A DNA stretch of 64,000 nt from Pseudidiomarina atlantica (GTDB lineage: Bacteria; Pseudomonadota; Gammaproteobacteria; Enterobacterales; Alteromonadaceae). Made by a program: the position numbers and the translations under genes. Positions 55,782-64,000 of this stretch are shown piece after piece (positions within the stretch are counted from its first letter, which is position 1; each line of letters opens with the position of its first letter). The notes beneath the pieces were generated by a model, which saw only the letters and a list, made by a program, of their open reading frames with translations, was not told where the DNA came from and did not search any database. The DNA lies in NCBI RefSeq assembly GCF_000753735.1, contig NZ_JPIN01000011.1:38365-102364 (forward strand), in the 5' to 3' direction.

Positions 55782-58526
55782 ATGGTGAGCACATTGAGTG
55801 AGACTACTCTCAATTTCGAGTTTTTGCGGAGAAATCATCCAGAACTCCATAAGCACATGATCAAAGCTGAAAAGTTTGTTCATTCTGAACCGACGGTATG
55901 TATTATCAAGTTACGTTGCTTTGCTGAAATGCTTGTTGCAGATATCCTCAAAAAATTCCACATCGACGTTGAGGAAACGGATAACTTTTATCAACGTCTC
56001 ACAAATTCCGATTTCTCAGAAGTAGTTGAACATTCAATAATTAAAAAACTGCACGCCATAAGAGTCAAAGGCAATAAAGCAGCACACGGTAGTGAGTTAA
56101 ACGAAGCAGATTCAAAGTGGTTGTTAAAAGAAGCCTTTCTTGTTGCGAGCTGGTATGTCTTAACGACACGGGAATTGGTTGATAGTGAACTCCCTAATTT
56201 TCAGCTCCCTCCCCCCTCTCAGCCTGATAACACAAGCGATGATTCGTCGGAACGAGCATTAAGCGCAGCCAAAGCTGAATTAAAAGCTTTGGAAGAACAA
56301 CATAAAAAAACCCAGCAAGAGTTGTCCGAAACTCGTGATGAACTGCGACAAAAAAGAGACTTGTTTTCCAGCAGAAGCAAAGCTGTAATTGGACGAATGT
56401 CTTTAGAAGACCAAACAACGCGAGCCAATTTAAAACTCACCGATCATTTTAGTGAGTATTCTCTTACAGCCGACCAAACTAACCTTGTCCGTGCATTGGA
56501 GGATTTCATCGCCGGTAAATCGACCAATACTTTCTTACTTCGTGGTTACGCTGGCACAGGTAAAACATTCATCATTAAAGGGTTAACTGAGTATTTACGG
56601 TTAATCGGCAGGAACTTTGTGGTTGCAGCGCCGACTGGGAAAGCTGCAAAAGTAATCAACAAAAAGGCAAATGTTGATGCTTACACAATCCATCGCACCA
56701 TTTACTCCATGCGCGACATCAAACAATACAAAGAAGAAGAGCTTGATGGATCAGAAACGTACAAATTCTATGCGGATCTGACGCCTAACGAATACTCAGC
56801 CGATACCATTTTTATAGTCGACGAAGCTTCAATGATCGCTGACTGTTATCAGGAGTCTGAATTTTTTAGGTTCGGTAGCGGGTTTCTTCTTTCTGATCTG
56901 ATGAAATTTGTGAATATCGACCATAATGACCATCAGAAGAAAATGATTTTCATCGGTGATAATGCTCAGTTACCGCCGGTAGGTATGAACCGTTCGCCAG
57001 CTCTCGACATGGACTATTTGGGGACAAAATTCAATCTCTCCTGCGCTGATTACGAACTCGTAGAAATAGTTCGGCAAAGAGAAGGTAGCGGTGTCTTGGC
57101 CAATGCATCAATGCTTCGCCAACAACTTGAAGCGCACGATTACTCAAAACTCGATTTTGATACATCCGCCCCTAATGTTGATCATATTGAATACAGTGAG
57201 TTTATTACGCGTTATCTTGAGTTGAATGGTACTGCTGTCAGCGACGATACAATGGTGGTGTGTGGCTCTAATTCAGATGTCGCAGATTTTAATCAACGCA
57301 TTCGTGAAGAGCTCTTCCCTGATTGCACAGAACTGCAACCAAAAGAGAAATTGTTGGTTGTACAGAACACTGAGATCGATGGTCAGTTTATTTCTAACGG
57401 TGAGTTTATATATGTCACCAACGTCAGCAGCAAACATGAAGCACGCACGATTCCGCTGAAACGAAAAAAATCAGACGGTTCCGTTGAGGTTACGCAAGTA
57501 CCACTGCAATTTCGTCGAATCGAATTTGCACTTCGAGATGAGGCTGGGCTAGTCCTACGGTTTGAAAAGTTAATCATCGAAAGTTTGCTATTCAGTAAAG
57601 AAGGCACGCTAACATCAGACGAGAACAAAGCGCTTTATGTCGACTTCTGTATGCGACGACCGGAATTAAAGCAGGGGAGTCTGGAATTTAAAAATCACCT
57701 GCGCAGCGATCCCTACTTCAACGCCTTGCGCGTCAAGTTCGGGTACGCTATCACAGCTCACAAAGCTCAAGGTAGCGAGTGGCGGAATGTGTTCGTAAAA
57801 TGTTCCGCACCGCAATTCAGTAGTTTAACGGAAGGCTATTTCCGCTGGCTATACACTGCAATTACGCGTACCTCTGAAAAGCTTCTGCTGCTGGATGAGC
57901 CTCACATCAAGGTTGGAACAGGAATTAAAAAAGTCGGGGCCAACATCACTGACCTGGAAAGCCAATTAGAAGCTCTAAAACACAAGTCAGAAACAATCAT
58001 TAAATCGTTTGGTGCTAACATTGAAAGTGTTCAACATTTACAGTTTTTAGAACGTTTTCATATTCAATTAAACGAAGGACATACGGGATCTATTGACCTT
58101 TATTACAACAAAAATGGCGAAGTGACACGCGTCCGGTTGTTGCGCGGCGAGAACACTTTTGCTCCACTCGTTAAGGCATTAGAAGGTTTGCAATTTGCAA
58201 ACATCAATGCGGGCGCAGACGACATCGAATCCTACCAATTCGATCAGCCGTTTCTTAGGGATTTCCACGACAGACTGAGTGAATTGGTTACCCCTTTACC
58301 CGTTCATATCACAAATCTAAAATCGTTGAGCTTTGAACAACGATACACGCTCGCCGATGATGAAGGTGGCACAATAACACTAAAATTCTATTACAACGGC
58401 AAGCGAAGATTTACAAAGTTTGATGCCCTGCCGAATTTCAGTATAAATCCTGAACTCAAAAATCAGCTCATGAATGCTATAGAACAGGGCTTTGGTGACG
58501 ATGGTGGCATCAATGGTGTTCATTAG
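55782..58526 (+). CDS. DUF4145-like / superfamily 1 helicase fusion
   Basis: The 914-residue protein begins with a helical domain like DUF4145 (about 15-125, HAIRVKGNKAAHG), common in restriction and defence proteins. A coiled coil follows (about 155-205). The helicase core has Walker A LRGYAGTGKTFIIKG (about 258), TPTGKAAK-type motif Ia (APTGKAAKVI), Walker B IFIVDEASM (about 346), GDNAQLPPVG, and the late UvrD-like ITAHKAQGSEW and YTAITR, as in RecD/Pif1-like enzymes. A C-terminal domain of 200 residues is unknown. It starts a three-gene unit whose members overlap. Nucleic-acid conflict or repair is likely, inferred from domains. Confidence 0.82.
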   Translation: MVSTLSETTLNFEFLRRNHPELHKHMIKAEKFVHSEPTVCIIKLRCFAEMLVADILKKFHIDVEETDNFYQRLTNSDFSEVVEHSIIKKLHAIRVKGNKAAHGSELNEADSKWLLKEAFLVASWYVLTTRELVDSELPNFQLPPPSQPDNTSDDSSERALSAAKAELKALEEQHKKTQQELSETRDELRQKRDLFSSRSKAVIGRMSLEDQTTRANLKLTDHFSEYSLTADQTNLVRALEDFIAGKSTNTFLLRGYAGTGKTFIIKGLTEYLRLIGRNFVVAAPTGKAAKVINKKANVDAYTIHRTIYSMRDIKQYKEEELDGSETYKFYADLTPNEYSADTIFIVDEASMIADCYQESEFFRFGSGFLLSDLMKFVNIDHNDHQKKMIFIGDNAQLPPVGMNRSPALDMDYLGTKFNLSCADYELVEIVRQREGSGVLANASMLRQQLEAHDYSKLDFDTSAPNVDHIEYSEFITRYLELNGTAVSDDTMVVCGSNSDVADFNQRIREELFPDCTELQPKEKLLVVQNTEIDGQFISNGEFIYVTNVSSKHEARTIPLKRKKSDGSVEVTQVPLQFRRIEFALRDEAGLVLRFEKLIIESLLFSKEGTLTSDENKALYVDFCMRRPELKQGSLEFKNHLRSDPYFNALRVKFGYAITAHKAQGSEWRNVFVKCSAPQFSSLTEGYFRWLYTAITRTSEKLLLLDEPHIKVGTGIKKVGANITDLESQLEALKHKSETIIKSFGANIESVQHLQFLERFHIQLNEGHTGSIDLYYNKNGEVTRVRLLRGENTFAPLVKALEGLQFANINAGADDIESYQFDQPFLRDFHDRLSELVTPLPVHITNLKSLSFEQRYTLADDEGGTITLKFYYNGKRRFTKFDALPNFSINPELKNQLMNAIEQGFGDDGGINGVH

Positions 58527-60477
58527 TAAACCGAGTACGGTAAATTCACGAAGTAACGACTTTTCAAGCAAACGAGTGTTTGAGTTGAGAAGAAACGGCG
58601 ATCTTGATGACGCTTATCATCTTGCTCGCGAGCTGTATTCGAAAACCCCCAGTGATCCTTGGGTTCAACGCGCAATTCTATGGTGCTTGATAGATTACTG
58701 TAAGCTTGCAGCAAAACAGAACAATCAAGCTTCTCTTGATGAATATCTTCAGCTGATTTCCGATATTCCAGTTCCGGAAGACGATGACATCATCAAAGAA
58801 AATCTTCAACGTATAACTTCACTGAGAGACCCCACAAAACAATTAGCTTTGCAGGCAAGAGCTGCTAGCGACCGAGAGGATTTTCTGGAGGCCATCAGGT
58901 TGCTAAAAGAAGCGGTTAAGTTAAATCCAGACGACTCTTATTTGCGAGAGCAACTTGGTTGGAACTTTTATCGTCAAGCTAAGTTTTTGCTTGGCAAAGG
59001 CAAGCAAGGCTTGTCACCTACAAAGTCGCTGTTAGTACAATATTTGCACTTGGGCGTAACCACGCCGTCACGACTTCACTCTTTGATACTCGACCTCGCC
59101 TACAAATTAGCAAAAACCAGCGACAACCCTCAAGAATTTAATTTAGCTAAGTTTATGAATTTATGGGGCCTCGATAATTTCCAGGGAGAGGACTTCGAAG
59201 CCAACGAATACAACGGCAATACTTATGAACCCCTCGTTGAAAAAACGACAAGGCTAGCGCTGAAACATGCAATTTCAACTCAAGATAGACAATTTATAGA
59301 GCTCAGCCTACCACTCGTTGACAAAGCCATTGAACACTCAGCAGATCCGTTGTGGTTATATTGGATGAAAGCGAAAGCGCTGGCAGTTGTCGAGCGCTTC
59401 AACAAGGCTCAGCAAGCTTTAATCCCCGTCATTAAGGCGAAAACGAGCGAGTATTGGGTCTGGGAGTTTCTCGGCGATACTCACAAAAACGATGATATTG
59501 AGCTCGCTATATCTTGTTATTGCAAAGCACTGAGCTGTAATCCTCAGGATATGTATGCGTCAAATCTGAGAATAAAGCTGGCTCAACTGTTGCTTTCGAT
59601 ATCAGAGTATTCAGCGGCCAAATATGAGATTGAGCGAGTACGCAAATTTCTCAATGAATCCGGGAAAGAGCTTAGTAACGACGTTGAGTTGCTGACCCAA
59701 TCTGCGGATTATCTATCGGCTGTAACTAAGAACAATAATTCAGCATTCTATCAAGAGATGTCGGCACAAGCAGAAGACTTCATTTTTGCGGATCTACCAT
59801 GGGAGAGCGCATGTATTGGGGAAACATTCAGCCTCCCTAAAACGCCGCACAAAAAAAGAACCACCATTTATACTTTGTTGGCTGGAGCACCCCGTCCAAT
59901 TAGTCTGTCTTTACCGTCTCAATCACCGGAACTAACAGGTTTTAAATGCGGTGACTCAGTAGCCATCAAAGTGCAAACCGCAGCAGAAAATACACTCAAA
60001 ATACTGAAAGTACAAAAGCGACAAAGCGACGAAGCTTTCGATATCTTTCATGAGGAAATAGGTATTGTTGACCATGTTAACAGCCATAAATCGCTGGTTC
60101 ATATTACAGTCTCTAAAGGTGTTGACTTTACCGTTCGTGAAAATGAGTTGCGCGAGCCACTCCGCTTGGGCGATCTGGTAAGCGTTAAATTAGCTCAATC
60201 AATTGGAAAACGAGGAAGCTCATTTCGTGCCGCACAGATTGAGAAAAGCAACGCATCTATCGATAGCTGCAAAGCTATTCAACATTTCGATGGCGAATGC
60301 ACGATTACCGACAACGGTTTTGGTTTTGTCGATGATGATGTATTTCTGCCACCCGATATCGTCAAAAAGTTCCAGCTTCACGATGGCGACCGGTTGAGCG
60401 GTTACGCCGTTGTAAATTTCAACCCCAAAAAACAAACATGGGGTCTCAAAGCTTTTCGCATCGAGGGGCGGCGATAA
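58513..60477 (+). CDS. TPR-repeat protein with OB-fold/cold-shock-like C-terminus
   Basis: From ATG 58513 (GGTGG six bases upstream) the protein has 654 residues; starts at 58492-58501 are possible. It overlaps the helicase end by 14 bases. Residues about 15-410 are tetratricopeptide-like helices (for example FLEAIRLLKEAVKLNPDDSY). The C-terminal 200 residues have two beta-rich modules, one around GIVDHVNSHKSLVHITVSKG and one around GFGFVDDDVFLPPDIV, which resemble OB or cold-shock folds that bind RNA. I do not recognise a named family. It probably works with the helicase on RNA or DNA. Confidence 0.7.
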   Translation: MVFISKPSTVNSRSNDFSSKRVFELRRNGDLDDAYHLARELYSKTPSDPWVQRAILWCLIDYCKLAAKQNNQASLDEYLQLISDIPVPEDDDIIKENLQRITSLRDPTKQLALQARAASDREDFLEAIRLLKEAVKLNPDDSYLREQLGWNFYRQAKFLLGKGKQGLSPTKSLLVQYLHLGVTTPSRLHSLILDLAYKLAKTSDNPQEFNLAKFMNLWGLDNFQGEDFEANEYNGNTYEPLVEKTTRLALKHAISTQDRQFIELSLPLVDKAIEHSADPLWLYWMKAKALAVVERFNKAQQALIPVIKAKTSEYWVWEFLGDTHKNDDIELAISCYCKALSCNPQDMYASNLRIKLAQLLLSISEYSAAKYEIERVRKFLNESGKELSNDVELLTQSADYLSAVTKNNNSAFYQEMSAQAEDFIFADLPWESACIGETFSLPKTPHKKRTTIYTLLAGAPRPISLSLPSQSPELTGFKCGDSVAIKVQTAAENTLKILKVQKRQSDEAFDIFHEEIGIVDHVNSHKSLVHITVSKGVDFTVRENELREPLRLGDLVSVKLAQSIGKRGSSFRAAQIEKSNASIDSCKAIQHFDGECTITDNGFGFVDDDVFLPPDIVKKFQLHDGDRLSGYAVVNFNPKKQTWGLKAFRIEGRR

Positions 60478-60478
60478 C

Positions 60479-60775
60479 ATGGAAAACTTCGACGAATACC
60501 AACGCCTGACCGAGGCTCGCAATTGGCGCGCAATCAGCGCACTCAATCGAGTTGTGCACGATACTTTTGGCACGCGCAAAGAAATTGAGGCGCTGGCGGA
60601 TTTGGCGAATAAATGGTTACGCTATCGCGAGCAGAGCGCGGCTGTTCCGCAGAACAGAGTGACTTCCAGTGATCCGATTGAACTTCTGGAAAGACTAGCC
60701 AATTTAAAAGCGAAAGGCGCACTGTCAGACGAAGAGTTTCAACGGGCAAAAGAGAAGATTTTGGCAAAGTTCTAA
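60479..60775 (+). CDS. SHOCT-domain protein
   Basis: The 98-residue protein starts one base after the TPR gene stop. The C-terminal 35 residues, with PIELLERLANLKAKGALSDE and then EFQRAKEKIL, are a SHOCT domain, a short oligomerisation or docking helix pair. The N-terminal part is charged and helical. It completes the helicase unit and may link the other two products. Confidence 0.75.
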   Translation: MENFDEYQRLTEARNWRAISALNRVVHDTFGTRKEIEALADLANKWLRYREQSAAVPQNRVTSSDPIELLERLANLKAKGALSDEEFQRAKEKILAKF

Positions 60776-60864
60776 CAAGATTGCATCGCCGTTTTCCGCT
60801 TCTATATCGATTCTGGTATAGCGCAAAAAGCTTGCTACTTCAGCATAACTACCCCCACCTTCCC

Positions 60865-60967
60865 ACAACGCGCACGCCGCTCCAGCTGCGGCTTCCGCTA
60901 TAAAAAAGGGCAGCCCTTTCTGCGGGGTGGTGAATGCGTGCTACGCCGCACTAGAAGTACGGGCTAC
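60865..60967. repeat. Composite repeat copy 2
   Basis: ACAACGCGCACGCCGC starts the element; GGGCAGCCC is at 60908-60916 and the REP end GCCGCAC-TAGAA-GTACGGG-CTAC at 60945-60967. It separates the helicase unit from the next pair. Confidence 0.7.
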
Positions 60968-61031
60968 GGGAGGGTATATTCGGCTTTGAGGTTTGCACGA
61001 CAACATAAAAACAAAAAGAGAGCGAAGGGAT

Positions 61032-62555
61032 ATGGCGGGGAAAGGGAATTATTTTGTGCGGCATTGGCGCGGGGAGTTGCCGCTGGCGGTGTCGTTCTGG
61101 GTGAATGTGGTGCTGCTGAATTTTGTCGGAGCGTTCGTCATCAACCTGTTTTGGTATGCAGGCAGCTTCGATGGGATGCCATGGCAAACTACTCAGAAAA
61201 TGCTGGTGGGCACTATCGCTGTGGGGCTCATCATTGGTGCGTGGCAAATTGTGGGCACCTGGAGTAGCGCGACGCGTTATCGTGAGAACGGTGGCAAGGG
61301 CTTTATCGCGGGGCTAGTGAAAGTGCTCATGGGGTTTGGGGCGCTGTCGCTGTCTAGCAATATTATGCTGACGCTTGAAGAACTCAACGTGCGCCATGAA
61401 AATGCGAGTGAGCAGAACTTCGTTGTCAAAGTCTCGGATAACAAAGAGATCATGACGATTTCCGGTGAGATTGGTGTGACGATTTCCGACGTGGTCATCA
61501 GCACTCTCGAGCAGCATCCCAATTTAAAAACCGTCATTCTTAACAGCCACGGTGGCGACCTGGATGAAACCTTCAGGATCATCGATGCGCTCGAAACTTA
61601 CCAGGCCAACAGACGTCCGCTGAACACCTATGTGCACGAACACTGTGCCTCAGCCTGCACCATCATTTACGTGAGCGGGGCGAAGCGGCTGCTGCATGTC
61701 GACGCCAAGCTTGGTTTTCATCAATTTCAGATGTACGCGGCAAACTCATCTACGACGCAAAATATTGCTCGCCTGAACAGCAAAGTAAGTGATTACTTCG
61801 AGCAGCAAGGCGTGCTCAAGCGCTTCACTCGCGTCATGTTCCAAGCTGACGCAGATGACATGTGGTATCCCGACAAACAGGAGCTTCTCGACACCTATGT
61901 GGTGCATGAGGTGATTTCGGAAGAGTCGGTGGCAAAGCGGAATGCGATGAAGGCAGCTGCCGCGAATTCGCCCGATTACATGAGCATCATCAAGCGCACG
62001 GTGCCAGCTAAGTACGAAGAGTTGATAGAACTGCTTGATGCAATCCCTCAAAACGAAGACTATTTTACGAACGTTGAGATAATCTCTCGAGACTTCATCT
62101 CACAACTGCGCGCAGATGCCCTGCTTCGTATCGACGATTTACTAGTAATGAAAACGCTCATGCGCGAAATACGCATGTATGGCGCGATGAACACATCGAG
62201 CCCCGAGCTATGCATGCAATCACTTTATCCTTGGGAATATGGTTATCCAACCTACGAGAACGTGATGCTCTTTCAGAACGAGGATGAGCTGGTCGCAGAG
62301 GTGGACGAGATTTTTACGCAAGCATTTCAGCGCGATTACGTTGCCGTCGACGCAGCACAAGGACAAGCTGACCTAGATATGATAATCGCCGCCATGGGGG
62401 GTACTGCGGATGCTCTCACGCCTCCCGAAGCCACTCTCGAAGGTTATCAAGCGCATTGTGAGGCGGTCGTCGAATTTTACGAACTCATTTACGACACACT
62501 GCCAATCCAACGCGCCGCAAATCTCACTCGGTATTTACTGACGGATGACAACTAA
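61032..62555 (+). CDS. Membrane-anchored ClpP-like serine protease homologue
   Basis: The 507-residue protein has hydrophobic helices near residues 18-40, 54-78 and 93-113 and then a ClpP/crotonase-like domain (about 130-290). TVILNSHGGDLDETFRI and HEHCASACTIIYVSGAKR place a likely catalytic Ser in the SAC motif, with GFHQF as the His region. The C-terminal 200 residues are helical and unknown. ATG 61032 (MAGKGNYFVRHW) follows GAAGGGA closely; an upstream TTG 60993 is possible. The stop shares a base with the next gene. It may cut membrane proteins. Confidence 0.75.
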   Translation: MAGKGNYFVRHWRGELPLAVSFWVNVVLLNFVGAFVINLFWYAGSFDGMPWQTTQKMLVGTIAVGLIIGAWQIVGTWSSATRYRENGGKGFIAGLVKVLMGFGALSLSSNIMLTLEELNVRHENASEQNFVVKVSDNKEIMTISGEIGVTISDVVISTLEQHPNLKTVILNSHGGDLDETFRIIDALETYQANRRPLNTYVHEHCASACTIIYVSGAKRLLHVDAKLGFHQFQMYAANSSTTQNIARLNSKVSDYFEQQGVLKRFTRVMFQADADDMWYPDKQELLDTYVVHEVISEESVAKRNAMKAAAANSPDYMSIIKRTVPAKYEELIELLDAIPQNEDYFTNVEIISRDFISQLRADALLRIDDLLVMKTLMREIRMYGAMNTSSPELCMQSLYPWEYGYPTYENVMLFQNEDELVAEVDEIFTQAFQRDYVAVDAAQGQADLDMIIAAMGGTADALTPPEATLEGYQAHCEAVVEFYELIYDTLPIQRAANLTRYLLTDDN

Positions 62556-63109
62556 TGCAATCACTTGAAGTCGTTCTAAACCCATTAGACTGGGACGGTG
62601 TATCCGCTATCGCATCTATATTGATGCTTTTCATCAACCTATTCTTGCTGATTTCAATCATTTTCGCCTACCGAACGATTAAAGAGGAGGTTAAAAACAG
62701 GGACAGCAGCCTGCTCATTTGGTCGATGGAAGAAATGACGAAAATTAAACCCGATATTCGTTTGATTTCCAACGCTGGTGATTATGCATCTGGTGAATTA
62801 GGAGCTAAAAACCACAAAGTTAAATGGTCGGACGATGAACTTGCTGCCGCTCAACGAGTAAGCGTGACCATGCAACGGTTATCCTATTTGGCTGAGGCTG
62901 AACTTATCAGCAAAGAGCATTTTTCGAATATGTGGGCCCCGATGTTTACCGACGCATGGACAAAGCTTGAGCCTTACATTCAACACAAGCGGCACGCGAA
63001 AGGCGAGCCACTTAGTCTCGCTGACGGAGCTTACAGCCGAAAAGATTTTGAGCGGTTTGCGCAGTATTGTGCACAGATAAAAAGCGCTAGCTCTGCCCAA
63101 ACGAGCTAA
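62555..63109 (+). CDS. Small membrane protein, partner of the ClpP-like gene
   Basis: The 184-residue protein has one clear transmembrane helix (about 17-40) and a helical cytosolic part, as in DUF4760-type proteins; identification is tentative. The start overlaps the upstream stop as TAATG, so the pair is translationally coupled. Composite repeat copy 3 follows 18 bases after the stop. Confidence 0.65.
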   Translation: MQSLEVVLNPLDWDGVSAIASILMLFINLFLLISIIFAYRTIKEEVKNRDSSLLIWSMEEMTKIKPDIRLISNAGDYASGELGAKNHKVKWSDDELAAAQRVSVTMQRLSYLAEAELISKEHFSNMWAPMFTDAWTKLEPYIQHKRHAKGEPLSLADGAYSRKDFERFAQYCAQIKSASSAQTS

Positions 63110-63127
63110 ATCCACCCCCAAACTCTA

Positions 63128-63238
63128 ACAACGCGCACGCCTTGCCAGCTGCGGCTTCCGCTATAAAAAAGGGCAGCCCTTTCTGCGGTGGTGAGATTAG
63201 CGGTGAATGCGCTGCCCCGCAGTAGAACTGCGGGCTAC
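63128..63238. repeat. Composite repeat copy 3
   Basis: It has the same start as copies 1 and 2 and GGGCAGCCC at 63171-63179. It ends with a perfect REP hairpin, CCCGCAG-TAGAA-CTGCGGG-CTAC, at 63216-63238. The galE stop codon lies in its last bases. Confidence 0.75.
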
Positions 63239-64000
63239 GATTTATCGTAGCCGTCAGGGTTTTGCGATTGCCAGCGCCAGGTGTCGCGCAGCATGGCGTC
63301 GAGCGAGAGCTCGGCGCGCCAACCGAGGCGCTCAAGGGCGTAGGCTGGGTCGGCGTAACATTGGGCGATGTCGCCAGGGCGACGTGCAACGACGCGAAAT
63401 GGTACGGTACGACCTGAGGCGGCTTCGAACGCGCGAATCATCTCCAGCACGGACACACCGCTACCGGTGCCCAAATTCACCGCATCGAAGCCTGGACGCA
63501 TGTGCTCTAGCGCAGCAAGGTGCCCGCGCGCCAAGTCGACCACATGAATGTAGTCGCGCACACCGGTGCCATCGGGCGTCGGGTAATCATCGCCATACAC
63601 GCTTAACTCCTCGAGTTTGCCGACCGCCACTTGCGCAATATACGGCACCAAATTGTTAGGAATGCCATTCGGATTTTCGCCAATCAAGCCCGACGCATGG
63701 GCACCGACCGGGTTAAAGTAACGCAATACAGTGACCGACCAGTCAGGGTCGGCGATACAGAGGTCGGCAAGTAGGCGCTCGACCATATACTTTGAGGTGC
63801 CGTACGGGTTGGTGGTGCTGCCCGTAGGAAAGTCTTCGCGGATGGGCACACTCGCTGGGTCGCCATACACCGTAGCCGATGACGAGAACACGATGCGCTT
63901 CACACCGAACTCGCTCATGACTTCGCACAGGCTCACGGTGCCACTGAAATTGTTGCGGTAGTACATCAGCGGTGTTACCAACGGAGTAAAATTGATCCAC
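63235..64000 (-). CDS. galE: UDP-glucose 4-epimerase, 5' part outside window
   Basis: The visible 255 codons are the C-terminal three quarters of Gal[16 protein letters not shown] has the catalytic Ser and [11 protein letters not shown] the YxxxK pair; [16 protein letters not shown] and [17 protein letters not shown] are typical. The N-terminal Rossmann part is cut off. In the last 20 bases the conserved KAVGES-type segment is not in frame before PLMYYRNN, so a short deletion or frameshift may exist. The TAG stop is contributed by the REP element at 63216-63238. Confidence 0.88.
   Translation of the reverse strand, partial: WINFTPLVTPLMYYRNNFSGTVSLCEVMSEFGVKRIVFSSSATVYGDPASVPIREDFPTGSTTNPYGTSKYMVERLLADLCIADPDWSVTVLRYFNPVGAHASGLIGENPNGIPNNLVPYIAQVAVGKLEELSVYGDDYPTPDGTGVRDYIHVVDLARGHLAALEHMRPGFDAVNLGTGSGVSVLEMIRAFEAASGRTVPFRVVARRPGDIAQCYADPAYALERLGWRAELSLDAMLRDTWRWQSQNPDGYDKS

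Overview
The window reads as chromosome of a free-living gammaproteobacterium, probably marine or Alteromonadales-like. The grounds are the enterobacterial-style thr, leu and ilv operons with attenuators, ilvY/ilvC divergence, a fused cysNC, a TonB-dependent receptor and CsrA. The genus is an inference at low confidence. No rRNA, tRNA, CRISPR array or transposase was seen.

Layout. 1-140: start of a cut exported-protein gene (minus). 424-12297: an accessory island in two transcription units. The first (424-3019, visibly A+T-rich) encodes an unrecognised protein and a membrane protein. The second (3238-12297) encodes a very large soluble protein that joins a ClpB-like AAA+ module to an FtsH-like AAA+/M41 protease, followed by four overlapping genes for a condensin-like, Wadjet/MksBEFG-type complex in the order Toprim (JetD) - SMC ATPase (JetC) - kleisin-like (JetA) - MukE-like (JetB). 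The same 19-base word inside a GCAAC...GTTG inverted repeat stands before both units, which suggests joint control. This is the best candidate for an undescribed system.

12438-15141: a secreted Ca-binding-type protein and two PepSY membrane proteins. 15299-33531: a supercluster for threonine, leucine, isoleucine and valine: thrL-thrABC, leuL-leuABCD, then on the minus strand ilvC, ilvL-ilvGMDA, with ilvY divergent from ilvC. All three leader peptides and their attenuator hairpins can be read. ilvE is absent. 33444-34512: AbiE toxin-antitoxin remnant cut at the ilvY end. 34640-42554: a sigma-54-controlled catabolic cluster (Fe-alcohol dehydrogenase, permease, PAS/AAA+ activator, semialdehyde-type dehydrogenase, cyclase) divergent from a porin, with two sigma-54 promoters and twin activator sites between them.

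42648-47430: paralogue of the 12438 protein, then cysQ-cysD-cysNC for sulfate activation and PAP turnover. 47431-53561: YfcC-like transporter, N-formylglutamate amidohydrolase-like enzyme, TonB-dependent receptor, LysR regulator and csrA. 53658-55667: degraded RelBE-type pair, outer-membrane protein, ion-channel protein. 55782-60775: three-gene unit with DUF4145-like/SF1 helicase, TPR/OB-fold protein and SHOCT protein. 61032-63109: membrane ClpP-like protein and small membrane partner. 63235-64000: galE, cut by the window end.

The right half and the gene borders carry several short palindromic repeats: GTAG-type REP hairpins (six), an over-represented GGGCWGCCC palindrome (eleven), and a composite element of about 105-115 bases that contains both (three).
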